13,229 bases of DNA from Firmicutes bacterium UBA5388. Its GTDB lineage: Bacteria > Bacillota > UBA4882 > UBA10575. Position numbers and translations under genes: made by a program. The notes beneath the pieces are model-generated. The model made no database searches. It saw only the letters and a program-made list of their open reading frames with translations, and had not been told where the DNA came from. Every line of letters begins with the position of its first letter. Within the stretch, counting starts at the first letter, position 1. The stretch spans positions 1 to 13,229 of the forward strand of contig DHOO01000107.1 in the NCBI GenBank assembly GCA_002409975.1, read 5' to 3'. This document shows positions 6,473 to 13,229 of the stretch, in pieces.

Positions 6473-7996
6473 TTAAACCAGTTTTAAAGACACTTCATGC
6501 ATCAGGTCTTTAAGCGCGTAATAAGTCTCAAGGTATTTTGTATAATAAAAATCGTAAGCCTGACTATGATTTAAATTGGGAGATAGTGTCTGTGTAATCT
6601 GCACCATTGAGCGGCAAGCTTCAATGATGGAAGGATAATAACCGGCGCCGACCGCCGCCGCAATAGCCGCTCCAAAGATAGTAGCTTCCGTATTCTTCGG
6701 TACACTAACCGGCAGTCGACAAACATCGGAGAAGATCTGAAGCCAAAACAGATTTTGAGCTCCTCCGCCTGAAACTCTAATTGTTTTTATCTCGATCCGG
6801 TTTTCTTGCATCGTATCGATGATATTACGGGTACCATAAGCAATGCTCTCCATGGTCGCCCGGTAGATATGGGCCATAGAATGTTTTAGAGATAAACCCC
6901 ATAATGCGCCTCTCGCCAGTGTATCCCGCCAGGGGGTTCGATTCCCTTGCCAAGTATCAAGCATCACTAATCCTTCTGAACCAGGTGGAATCTCCCGGGC
7001 GAGAGCATCGAAAACTTCGTAAAAGTTATTCGGTCCCGCTCCGTTCTGAGTCAAACTGTTCTCCAGCCACTTGAGAATAATAGCGGAGGTGGTTTGACCC
7101 CCCTCTAATAACCACCGGTCTTTAATAATCGCATGCTGATATGGGCCCCATAACCCAGGGACAAAAACCGGTTCACGCGATAGAATTAAGTGGACATTAG
7201 AAGTCCCAATTGTGAAGGCTAGTTCTCCAAGATCCACCGCTCCCATTCCAAGCATACCCATATGAGAGTCGATTCCTCCCTCAACGACTAGGGTGTTTTT
7301 TTCTAAACCCAAATCGGCTGCGCTTTGAGAAGATAGGTAACCAACGGGCGCGCCAATCGGTAGGACCTCCTGCGGCCATTTTTCTAGGATCTCAGCTAAC
7401 TCGATTTGCTCAAAGAATTCCGGCGTCCAACCGCCAAGCGCCGGCACGTAATTCCATGAGTTGGTAACATTGCACAGGGACGCCGTCCAACTTCCTGTAA
7501 GTTTAAAAGTTAGCCAGTCAAGACTCTCGACAATATGTTGGGCTTTCCGGTAAAGCTCCGGTTTATTCCGTTTTAACCATAGAGCCTTGGGCACCATCCA
7601 TTCTTCAGATTCAGAACCTCCGGCGTATTTTAAGACCGAATGCTGGGTCTGGCTGATTAATTTCGCCTCTTCGTAGGCCCGGACATCCATCCAGATAATG
7701 GCATCATCCAGGGGTTCCCCTTTTTGATCGCAACATAAAACCGTGGCCGAAGTGGCAGCTACGCCGATTGCTTTAATCTCCTCTTTTTTGACCCCCGATT
7801 CTGCGAGGCAACGACCGATACAGATTTTTAGCGCCGCCCACCAATCATTCGGATTCTGCTCGGCCCATCCCTGGTAAGGGTGCTGTGTCTCATAGGGTGA
7901 AGCAGTTAGGTAAATCTGTTTACCCTCCGTATTAAAGAGAGCAACTTTTAATCTTTGCGTTCCCTGGTCTATACCCATAAAGTACGGGGCGGTCAT
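6473..7996 (-). CDS. FGGY-family carbohydrate kinase
   Basis: This 507-residue cytoplasmic kinase phosphorylates a sugar or polyol with ATP. The N-terminal actin-like domain has the phosphate motif MGIDQGTQRLKVALF (7-21). The catalytic base is probably Asp243 in EGGIDSHMG. The C-terminal domain has TIGTSN (262-267), WQGNRTP (349-355), ARGALWGLSL, and the adenosine motif VSGGGAQNLFWLQI (408-421). Length is normal for xylulokinase, ribulokinase and erythritol kinase relatives. The WQGNRTP and IAYGTRNI segments look closer to the ribulokinase/EryA side than to XylB, by eye. The start has AGGAG nine bases upstream. A perfect 17-bp inverted repeat with an operator-like box lies 28 bp before the gene. 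Exact substrate is unresolved. Confidence 0.85.
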   Translation of the reverse strand: MTAPYFMGIDQGTQRLKVALFNTEGKQIYLTASPYETQHPYQGWAEQNPNDWWAALKICIGRCLAESGVKKEEIKAIGVAATSATVLCCDQKGEPLDDAIIWMDVRAYEEAKLISQTQHSVLKYAGGSESEEWMVPKALWLKRNKPELYRKAQHIVESLDWLTFKLTGSWTASLCNVTNSWNYVPALGGWTPEFFEQIELAEILEKWPQEVLPIGAPVGYLSSQSAADLGLEKNTLVVEGGIDSHMGMLGMGAVDLGELAFTIGTSNVHLILSREPVFVPGLWGPYQHAIIKDRWLLEGGQTTSAIILKWLENSLTQNGAGPNNFYEVFDALAREIPPGSEGLVMLDTWQGNRTPWRDTLARGALWGLSLKHSMAHIYRATMESIAYGTRNIIDTMQENRIEIKTIRVSGGGAQNLFWLQIFSDVCRLPVSVPKNTEATIFGAAIAAAVGAGYYPSIIEACRSMVQITQTLSPNLNHSQAYDFYYTKYLETYYALKDLMHEVSLKLV

Positions 7997-8023
7997 CAGC
8001 GATCACTCCTGTTTTTTCTCTTG

Positions 8024-8065
8024 GGATAAACGGGTATAGACGTTAATATCTATACCCGTTTATCC
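8024..8065. promoter_or_regulatory. Perfect 17-bp inverted repeat with HutC-type operator box
   Basis: GGATAAACGGGTATAGA (8024-8040) and its exact complement (8049-8065) flank an 8-base centre. The box GTATAGAC (8034-8041) fits the GTMTAKAC pattern reported for HutC-subfamily GntR operators. The mirror arm carries the same box with one change (8048-8055), giving two sites with centres 14 bp apart. No T run follows on either strand, so it is not a normal terminator. It precedes the kinase gene by 28 bp and follows the aminotransferase, so the local GntR protein is the obvious candidate binder. As RNA it could also act as a stabilising stem. Confidence 0.6.
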
Positions 8066-8078
8066 GGTTCGCCTTTGC

Positions 8079-8094
8079 TTCCTTATTTAAGGAA
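8079..8094. repeat. TTCCTTA/TAAGGAA dyad after the aminotransferase gene
   Basis: A perfect 7-bp inverted repeat with a two-base centre lies 10 bp beyond the aminotransferase stop codon. It has no T run and is AT-rich, so it is at most a weak hairpin or a protein site. It sits 13 bp from the larger 8024-8065 repeat. Confidence 0.3.
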
Positions 8095-8104
8095 TTACCT
8101 AAAA

Positions 8105-9400
8105 TTACTTATCATATTCTCTAAGAATTTTATCAAAAGTATTTACGATCATATCGATCTGATCCTTATTAATATCCAAAGTCGGTTGTACCCGGAAACT
8201 ATTTCCGCAGGGTCCGGAGGCGGAAGTCAAAATACCTTCTTCTGCCAGCCGGCCCAAAATCCAGTTTACATCCTTCTTTGGCATTGGTTCTTTGGTTTTC
8301 TTGTCCAATACAAACTCAATGCTACCCATTAAACCTTTATACCTGACTTGGCCCACGTATTTACTAGTCGACATGTTAAGAATGCCTTCAGTTAGCCGTT
8401 TTCCCATCGCAGCAGCGTTTTCAACTAATTTTTCTTCAATGAGAGTGTTAATTAAAGCAAGTCCCGCCGCACAGGCAACAGCATTTCCAGCTAAAGTAGG
8501 GGTAGTTCCCGGGTTGAAGTCATCAATCAATTTTTCGGTCGTAATCACTGCTCCTGCCGGTAAACTTCCACCGACATTCTTCGAGGTTGCTAAAATATCG
8601 GGAACCACTTTCTCGTGGTCACAAGCAAACATCTTACCGGTCCGGCCAAAACCAGTTTGGATCTCATCAACAATTAACAACAAACCGTATTTGTCACAGA
8701 TTTCTCTTACTCTTGTCAGCCAGCCTTCTGGAGGAACAATACCACCCGAACCCTGAATTGGCTCAATAATTACACTACCAATTTGTCCATTGTGGCTTGC
8801 GGATAAACCCTTGTCTTCAGCAATCCGGCCAATCTCATCCGCGCACCACAGATCACATTCCGGGTACTTGAACGGGCAACGATAACAATAAGCGTGCGGG
8901 GCTCTAACAACACCAGGCATCACCGGACCAAAATCTTTTTTATACTTAGCGCCTGAAGTTAAAGCAATTGAGCCAAAACCCAAACCATGGAAGGCGTTTT
9001 TCAGTGCAATAATCTCCCATTTCCCTGTATAACCTCGGGCCAATTTTAGCGCCATCTCAGTTGTTTCGCCGCCGCCAGTGGTGAAGATAACCTTCTTTAA
9101 GTCTCCAGGAGCAATCTGCGCTAACTTTTCCGCCAATTCAACCGCTGGGATATTACTATGACGCATTGATGGCTGGATTAATTTCTCGGCTTGATCTTTG
9201 ATCGCCTGTACAATTTTGGGGTGACAATGACCGGCATTATTGGAAAAAAGTCCGGATGAGCAATCAAGATATTCTTTACCGTCGATATCCTTAACCATAG
9301 GTCCTTTCCCTTCCACCAGATACATGGGTTCTCCAACCTTACCCCAACCTCTGACGATATATTCATTATCTTTTCGGATCATTTCCTCTTTGCTTAGCAT
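8105..9400 (-). CDS. Class III PLP-dependent aminotransferase with a four-cysteine insert
   Basis: This 431-residue enzyme belongs to the acetylornithine/GABA/omega-amino-acid aminotransferase class. The PLP-anchoring sites are visible: TTGGGETTEMALKLAR (107-122), NAFHGLGFGS (135-144), IIEPIQGSGG (211-220), the VDEIQTGFGRTG segment with Asp245 and Gln248, and Lys274 in ATSKNVGG as the Schiff-base lysine. Residues 172-186 contain CYRC followed by CDLWC, giving Cys172, Cys175, Cys182 and Cys186. Similar CYRCPF inserts occur in taurine:pyruvate and related aminotransferases. An ATG seven codons upstream is in frame, but the perfect GGAGG site is placed for the chosen start. The amino donor and acceptor are unknown; it is unusual beside a sugar kinase and importer. 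Confidence 0.88.
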   Translation of the reverse strand: MLSKEEMIRKDNEYIVRGWGKVGEPMYLVEGKGPMVKDIDGKEYLDCSSGLFSNNAGHCHPKIVQAIKDQAEKLIQPSMRHSNIPAVELAEKLAQIAPGDLKKVIFTTGGGETTEMALKLARGYTGKWEIIALKNAFHGLGFGSIALTSGAKYKKDFGPVMPGVVRAPHAYCYRCPFKYPECDLWCADEIGRIAEDKGLSASHNGQIGSVIIEPIQGSGGIVPPEGWLTRVREICDKYGLLLIVDEIQTGFGRTGKMFACDHEKVVPDILATSKNVGGSLPAGAVITTEKLIDDFNPGTTPTLAGNAVACAAGLALINTLIEEKLVENAAAMGKRLTEGILNMSTSKYVGQVRYKGLMGSIEFVLDKKTKEPMPKKDVNWILGRLAEEGILTSASGPCGNSFRVQPTLDINKDQIDMIVNTFDKILREYDK

Positions 9401-9424
9401 ATTATTACCTCCATCTTTCATAAT

Positions 9425-9538
9425 TTATTGCTGCTCCTCAAGGACTTTTCTTGTTTCCTCCGCTTTCTTTACTACTCCCTCCCTTATTGAAAACTTCCAC
9501 CCTTGTATAGATGTTTTTTGACCGTCCTTACAGGTCAT
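9425..9538 (-). CDS. Possible 37-aa small protein between pntB and the aminotransferase
   Basis: An ATG-initiated frame of 37 codons fills most of the gap after pntB and stops 24 bp before the aminotransferase start. It begins MTCKDGQKTSIQGW and ends in a charged, helix-like tail (VVKKAEETRKVLEEQQ). The tail has the look of coding sequence, with an amphipathic pattern. The ribosome binding site is weak (TGGAAA about eight to ten bases before the ATG). The frame is the same as that of pntB, with only the TAG stop and no other stop between them. No family was recognised. A chance frame in spacer DNA remains a real possibility. Confidence 0.4.
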   Translation of the reverse strand: MTCKDGQKTSIQGWKFSIREGVVKKAEETRKVLEEQQ

Positions 9539-9568
9539 TTTCGTATTTTCCAATGAAACGCAAACTAA

Positions 9569-10972
9569 CTAAAGCAATTGCAAGATACGAGTCAGCGATT
9601 CATTGGCATCACCTAACAGTAAGGTGGCTTTAGGCGATTTGTAGAGTGGGTTGTCCACCCCGGCATACCCGGGCTTGGTATCCATATTCATAATAATCAC
9701 GTGTTTAGCTTCGTCTACTTGCAGAATAGGCATACCATAGATTGGCGTCCCTTCAGCGGTGTTGGCAGCCGGGTTAACCACGTCATTAGCGCCGATCACG
9801 ATCACTAAGTCCGTCTCTTTAAACTCCGGGTTAATCGCCTGTAACTCATATAACTTTTCATACTCGACATTTACCTCCGCGAGCAGAACATTCATATGAC
9901 CGGGCATTCTCCCCGCCACCGGATGAATGGCGAATTTTACCTCTTTTCCCTGCTCCTCCAGACGGTCAACCACTTGTTTCACTTTCGCCTGGGCCTGCCC
10001 CAGCGCCATACCGTAACCAGGCACGACAATAACCTTTTTCGCCTCAGCTAAGATGGTCGCTAAGTTTTTTGTTGTAGAATCTTTCCCGGCGACTCCACCA
10101 GTAGTTGATTTTTTAAGCCCAGACACTTCTTTTTTTGCAGTGGAGCCGCCTGCTTTTTGAGCCTGAAGAGCTGTTTTCCCTGTTAAAACATTCATTAGAC
10201 TTCTATTCATTGCTTTACACATAATCTGGGTCAGGATCAAACCGGAAGCGCCGACTACACTACCCACCGCCACCAGTAAAGGATTATTGATCGCAAACCC
10301 CGAAATAGCGCCGGCTAGCCCAGACAATGAATTAAGTAAGGAGATGGTGACCGGCATATCCGCCCCGCCCACTCTAATCGTAAAGAGCACGCCAAAGAAT
10401 AAGGTTAAGAGCATGGCGAGAACTGATAAAGCCACTGTCTGCTCAACGCCGGCGGTAATTAAGATAACCAGTAATACTGTGAGCAATAGAGTAAAAAAGT
10501 TATAGACGGAATGGTTCTTTAAGACCGTGGGCTTTGATTTCATTTTACCGCTGAGCTTTGCCGTGGCAATTAGGCTACCGCTTAGAGTGACTGCGCCGAC
10601 GGCCAGTCCAACCGCAGCCGTAAAACGTTCAAAAACACCAATCGTTCCAACCCCGGTAAGTAAAACCAGCCAGGAGACAATGGCCGAACTGCCGCCTCCC
10701 AACCCGTTTAAGAGCGCCACCATCTGCGGCATCTGAATCATGGCCACTTTAACCGCAAGCATATAACCGAAGACCGAGCCGATCATCATTCCCACCCACA
10801 AAATTGGGATAGAAACGATCTGATTACTGACTAGAGTCAAGATGATTGCGCCAGCCATACAGACCGCGCCCAGTAAATTACCCTCAACGGCTGTCTTTGG
10901 TGAACTCATAAGTTTGATGCCGCCCACAATTCCTGCAACTAGTAGCAGGCCCAATAGATTGCTGTCCAACAT
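9569..10972 (-). CDS. pntB: NAD(P) transhydrogenase subunit beta
   Basis: This 467-residue membrane protein is the beta subunit of the proton-translocating transhydrogenase (NADH + NADP+ to NAD+ + NADPH, driven by proton entry). The first 260 residues contain about eight or nine membrane helices. A flexible Ser/Thr/Lys/Gly-rich linker (about 265-303) leads to the NADP(H)-binding domain III, with VIVVPGYGMALGQAQ (314-328), the AGRMPGHMNVLLAEV segment, and VIVIGANDVVNPAAN. The position matching E. coli beta-His91 appears to be Asn89 in LLNGLGGG, by eye. A TTG two codons upstream lies directly against the Shine-Dalgarno; the ATG has GGAGG seven bases away. It follows pntAB by 15 bp. Confidence 0.95.
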   Translation of the reverse strand: MLDSNLLGLLLVAGIVGGIKLMSSPKTAVEGNLLGAVCMAGAIILTLVSNQIVSIPILWVGMMIGSVFGYMLAVKVAMIQMPQMVALLNGLGGGSSAIVSWLVLLTGVGTIGVFERFTAAVGLAVGAVTLSGSLIATAKLSGKMKSKPTVLKNHSVYNFFTLLLTVLLVILITAGVEQTVALSVLAMLLTLFFGVLFTIRVGGADMPVTISLLNSLSGLAGAISGFAINNPLLVAVGSVVGASGLILTQIMCKAMNRSLMNVLTGKTALQAQKAGGSTAKKEVSGLKKSTTGGVAGKDSTTKNLATILAEAKKVIVVPGYGMALGQAQAKVKQVVDRLEEQGKEVKFAIHPVAGRMPGHMNVLLAEVNVEYEKLYELQAINPEFKETDLVIVIGANDVVNPAANTAEGTPIYGMPILQVDEAKHVIIMNMDTKPGYAGVDNPLYKSPKATLLLGDANESLTRILQLL

Positions 10973-10987
10973 TGTCAAGCCTCCACC

Positions 10988-11266
10988 TTATGATTTCTTC
11001 TTAAACATCTTCAACATTCTATGAGTCACCATGAAACCCCCAACTACATTAACCATAGCCAGGATAATTGCAATTGCCCCCAATAATTGGGAAGCGGTTT
11101 CCTTCGCCATTGCCGTTGCAACAACAGCCCCCAAGACAGTGACTCCCGATAAAGCGTTTGTCCCCGACATTAAAGGCGTATGTAACAAACTGGGAACATC
11201 GCTTATTACCTTGTAACCTACCACCGTAGCAAGGATAAACAGTAAAAATAATGCAAGAATTGACAT
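10988..11266 (-). CDS. pntAB: NAD(P) transhydrogenase subunit alpha part 2 (membrane part)
   Basis: This 92-residue protein corresponds to the membrane segment of the alpha subunit, encoded separately as in the three-gene transhydrogenases. It shows three hydrophobic segments (about 2-17, 38-53 and 60-82) and the conserved motif LLHTPLMSGTNALSG. His29 in this motif is the likely proton-relay histidine, as described for the three-subunit type. It lies between pntAA and pntB with 11- and 15-bp spacers, so the three are surely one operon. The ribosome binding site is AGGGG, eight bases before the ATG. Confidence 0.94.
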   Translation of the reverse strand: MSILALFLLFILATVVGYKVISDVPSLLHTPLMSGTNALSGVTVLGAVVATAMAKETASQLLGAIAIILAMVNVVGGFMVTHRMLKMFKKKS

Positions 11267-11277
11267 TTTACAACCCC

Positions 11278-12453
11278 TTATTTCATGTTCATTGCTTCCA
11301 GCGCGCCCGCATGCACTAATTTCCCATCGATGGTAACAAGCGAAGAAGCAATAATTTCGTCCTCCCGGTTGAGCTTTACTTCACCGCCCTCAACAAAGGA
11401 GGCTAAATAATTGTAGATATTATGAGCAAACATCCAAGTTGAACTGGTTGGGAGCATTCCCGGAATATTTTTCGTCCCATCAATACTGACACCAAATTTT
11501 TCAGTCACTCCGCCGGGATCAGTGATTTCACAGTTACCGCCTTGATCAATGGCCACGTCAATAATGGCTGAGCCGTTCTGCATCGATTTGGCCATTTCTT
11601 TAGTGACAAGGACCGGAGCGAGCTTACCCGGGATTAGCGCTGTTAGAATAATAATATCCGCATTCGCCACTGTTTCTTTTAATGCTTCGCGTTCTTTAAG
11701 CAACCATTCCTCCGGCAGTTTCTGGGCGTAACCACCCGGTGCGATGGCCAGCTCTGATGGGATGTTAAGTTCTACGACTTTTGCCCCTAAGCTTTGTGCC
11801 TGTTCACGGGCTGCCGGCCTGATATCAGCAGCATAAACCACTGCTCCAAGTCTTTTAGCCGTAGCCACCGCCTGTAAGCCGGCTACCCCTGTTCCCACTA
11901 CCAACACATTGGCCGGTTTAATCATTCCTACCGCTGTTCCGACCATGGGAATGAATTTTGATAGCCGATTAGCCGCCATTAAAACCGATTTATACCCAGC
12001 AACCGTACTCATTGAGGTTAAAGCATCCATTCCTTGTGCCCTTGAGATTCTGGGAATACCGTCTAAGGTTAGACTGATCACGCCTTTGGCCGCAAGATCT
12101 TTTACCATTTTATGGTTGGCGGGAGAAGCCGGATGGAGGAAGGTGATGAGATACTGCCCTTTCTTCATCATTTCCACTTCGTGTTTTTTCTTGGCGTCGT
12201 TAAATAAAGGCTCTTTAACTTTTAGAATAATATCAGACCGCGCATACACCTTTTCCGCGTCAGCAACGATCTCCGCACCAGCCTTTTTGTATTCTTCATC
12301 GGAAAAATAGGCGCCCTCACCCGCCCCTTTTTCCACCAATACTTTTGCGCCTTCTTGGACCATGTTTTTCACAGTCTCAGGAGTAGCCGCCACTCGTCGT
12401 TCGCCTTTCATGATCTCAGTTGGTACTCCAATTGCTAGACCTTTAAATTTCAT
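11278..12453 (-). CDS. pntAA: NAD(P) transhydrogenase subunit alpha part 1 (NAD-binding)
   Basis: This 391-residue soluble subunit holds the NAD(H)-binding domain I. The N-terminal AlaDH/PNT domain begins AIGVPTEIMKGERRVAATPE (7-26) and includes RISRAQGMDALTSMSTVAGY (135-154). The Rossmann motif GTGVAGLQA lies at 187-195 with Asp210 at the end of the second strand. Family segments follow: GGYAQKLPEEW, TALIPGKLAP, IDVAIDQGGNCE, and the C-terminal LVTIDGKLVHAGALEA. These are transhydrogenase features rather than alanine dehydrogenase. The frame is open 17 codons further upstream, but AGGAGGT eight bases before the chosen ATG decides the start. It leads the pntAA-pntAB-pntB set. Confidence 0.95.
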   Translation of the reverse strand: MKFKGLAIGVPTEIMKGERRVAATPETVKNMVQEGAKVLVEKGAGEGAYFSDEEYKKAGAEIVADAEKVYARSDIILKVKEPLFNDAKKKHEVEMMKKGQYLITFLHPASPANHKMVKDLAAKGVISLTLDGIPRISRAQGMDALTSMSTVAGYKSVLMAANRLSKFIPMVGTAVGMIKPANVLVVGTGVAGLQAVATAKRLGAVVYAADIRPAAREQAQSLGAKVVELNIPSELAIAPGGYAQKLPEEWLLKEREALKETVANADIIILTALIPGKLAPVLVTKEMAKSMQNGSAIIDVAIDQGGNCEITDPGGVTEKFGVSIDGTKNIPGMLPTSSTWMFAHNIYNYLASFVEGGEVKLNREDEIIASSLVTIDGKLVHAGALEAMNMK

Positions 12454-12776
12454 CGTTCTTAACCTCCTAAAATAAAATCTAATGACCAGTTCCCACCTAA
12501 CCAAGGCTAATTATCCCTGAGAAGTCGCTCCTTCCAACCACTTCCTTTCCTGTTATCTCTTAATAATTAGTAGTCAACCCATATATATATGACATAAAAC
12601 ATATGATGACTTTTGTTAAATCATTTCCCTACTTTCCTGCTAGTTCCTTCAATTCAATTGCTAAAACATCGTTAATTTTAAGTAAACTTGTTTTACCCCT
12701 TGTATATCTTTTCCCTCAATTAGCAATGAGAGATCTTCCGGTTGGAATTCTCTCATTGCTTTTTAATTAGGGGTGG
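12454..12776. other. Intergenic region between the dehydrogenase gene and pntAA
   Basis: No gene with a start and ribosome binding site was found. It holds the hairpin at 12722-12760 and an AT-rich stretch with CATATATATATG near 12580-12591. A possible minus-strand -35 box TTGACT (12572-12577) has only a poor -10 partner (TAACAG after 16 bp), about 100 bp before pntAA. Short start-less frames near 12630-12716 look faintly protein-like but are broken. A promoter for the transhydrogenase operon probably lies here, given the spacing, but it is not clearly visible. Confidence 0.5.
12722..12765. terminator. Long hairpin with a plus-strand T run after the dehydrogenase gene
   Basis: AGCAATGAGAGA (12722-12733) pairs perfectly with TCTCTCATTGCT (12749-12760). 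The stem continues inward as TTCC/GGAA (12736-12739 with 12744-12747) around the loop GGTT. The T run (12760-12764) lies on the plus-strand side. On the minus strand, where the dehydrogenase stop is 17 bp upstream of the stem, AATTGAGG follows, so termination there would be inefficient. It may act as a processing or partial terminator site between the dehydrogenase and pntAA. Confidence 0.65.
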
Positions 12777-13229
12777 TTAGTTCGTTTCAATCCCACCAGT
12801 AATGTTAATCGCTTGAGCAGTCATAAAGTCGGCTTCGGGCGAAGCCAGGAAGGCCACGATATTGGCAACATCCTCCGGTTCTTCCAAGCGCCCTAGGGGG
12901 GTCATGTTAACGTAATCTTCCAGCACTTCTTCAGGGGTCATTCCTCTTAGCTTGCCCTCCCAGACAATCTCTCTACTTTGCATACTGGTCTTCACCAACC
13001 CGGGACAAACACAGTTAACATTAATCTTATATTTGGCAAGTTCAAAAGCGAGGGACTTGGTAAAGCCAATAACAGCGTACTTCGAAGCGCAGTAGTGCGC
13101 CAGGAAAGGAATACCGTGTTTTCCGCCCATAGAAGCAGTATTAATGATCTTGCCCGAACCTTGTTTAATCAGTTGTTTAGCTTCTGCTTGACAACAAAGG
13201 AAGACGCCTTTGGCATTGACATCCATATT
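12777..13229 (-). CDS. Short-chain dehydrogenase/reductase, 5' end cut by the window edge
   Basis: The visible 150 residues are the C-terminal two-thirds of a classical SDR; the Rossmann glycine motif lies beyond the window. The first in-window Met belongs to MDVNAKGVFLC, an internal family motif and not a start. Also present are the catalytic Ser in NTASMGG (residue 32 counted from that Met), the YCASK catalytic Tyr45 and Lys49, VNCVCPG after the active site, TPLGRLEEPEDVANIVAFLAS, and a terminal ITGGIETN. These fit NAD(P)-dependent polyol or ketone (acetoin/threitol/sorbitol-like) dehydrogenases, so polyol oxidation feeding the kinase is plausible. Substrate and cofactor cannot be assigned from this part. 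Confidence 0.9.
   Translation of the reverse strand, partial: NMDVNAKGVFLCCQAEAKQLIKQGSGKIINTASMGGKHGIPFLAHYCASKYAVIGFTKSLAFELAKYKINVNCVCPGLVKTSMQSREIVWEGKLRGMTPEEVLEDYVNMTPLGRLEEPEDVANIVAFLASPEADFMTAQAINITGGIETN

Noticed and set aside
8292..8756. 154-codon plus-strand open frame
   Set aside because: It is wholly antisense to the aminotransferase, has no ribosome binding site, and its peptide shows no family features; the minus-strand frame is clearly the gene.
11909..12310. 133-codon plus-strand open frame
   Set aside because: It lies antisense to the well-conserved pntAA and shows no independent coding signs.
12630..12716. Protein-like minus-strand fragments (such as KINDVLAIELKELAGK)
   Set aside because: There is no start codon or ribosome binding site, and the two best pieces are in different frames; it may be a remnant but cannot be supported as a gene.
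1..13229. CRISPR array, insertion sequence or prophage
   Set aside because: No regularly spaced direct repeats, transposase motifs or phage genes were seen on either strand.

Overview
The window reads as a chromosomal segment of a moderately low-GC bacterium, probably Bacillota (Firmicutes) or a close relative. This rests on strong AGGAGG-type ribosome binding sites before nearly every gene, TTGACA/TATAAT promoters with 17-bp spacers, a tRNA with encoded CCA, and a HutC-type GntR regulator. The sugar-binding protein has a signal peptide without a lipobox, which weakly suggests a two-membrane lineage. Species cannot be told from the sequence.

Layout. Positions 1-370 are the only confident plus-strand unit: a consensus promoter, tRNA-Pro(CGG), a small hairpin, a strongly foldable stretch of about 110 nt that may be a small RNA, and a 20-bp bidirectional terminator. 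Every protein gene is on the minus strand. In order of transcription (right to left) they are: a short-chain dehydrogenase cut by the window edge; the three-subunit proton-translocating transhydrogenase pntAA-pntAB-pntB; a possible 37-aa small ORF; a class III PLP aminotransferase; an FGGY-family sugar kinase; an EryC-like TIM-barrel epimerase/isomerase; a possible 21-aa small ORF; a sugar ABC importer (binding protein, double ATPase, permease); and a GntR/HutC regulator with its own promoter. A 515-bp gap between the regulator and the permease holds several dyads and a GC-rich foldable patch.

How the genes may work together (inference). The importer brings in a sugar or polyol, the dehydrogenase may oxidise a polyol to a ketose, the kinase phosphorylates it, and the EryC-like enzyme epimerises the ketose phosphate. 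This resembles the logic of tetritol/tetrulose catabolism, but the substrate is not proven. The transhydrogenase would exchange NADH and NADPH. The aminotransferase does not fit a plain sugar pathway and is the most puzzling member. A perfect 17-bp inverted repeat between the aminotransferase and the kinase contains a GTATAGAC box that matches the HutC-type operator pattern GTMTAKAC, so it is a good candidate target for the local GntR regulator. Conserved hairpin-like elements after the binding-protein gene and after the dehydrogenase suggest differential expression within the cluster.

The best leads for something undescribed are the two candidate structured RNAs (211-323 and 1376-1594), the two small ORFs, the putative operator, and the unusual gene combination. 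No CRISPR array, transposase, insertion sequence or phage gene was seen.
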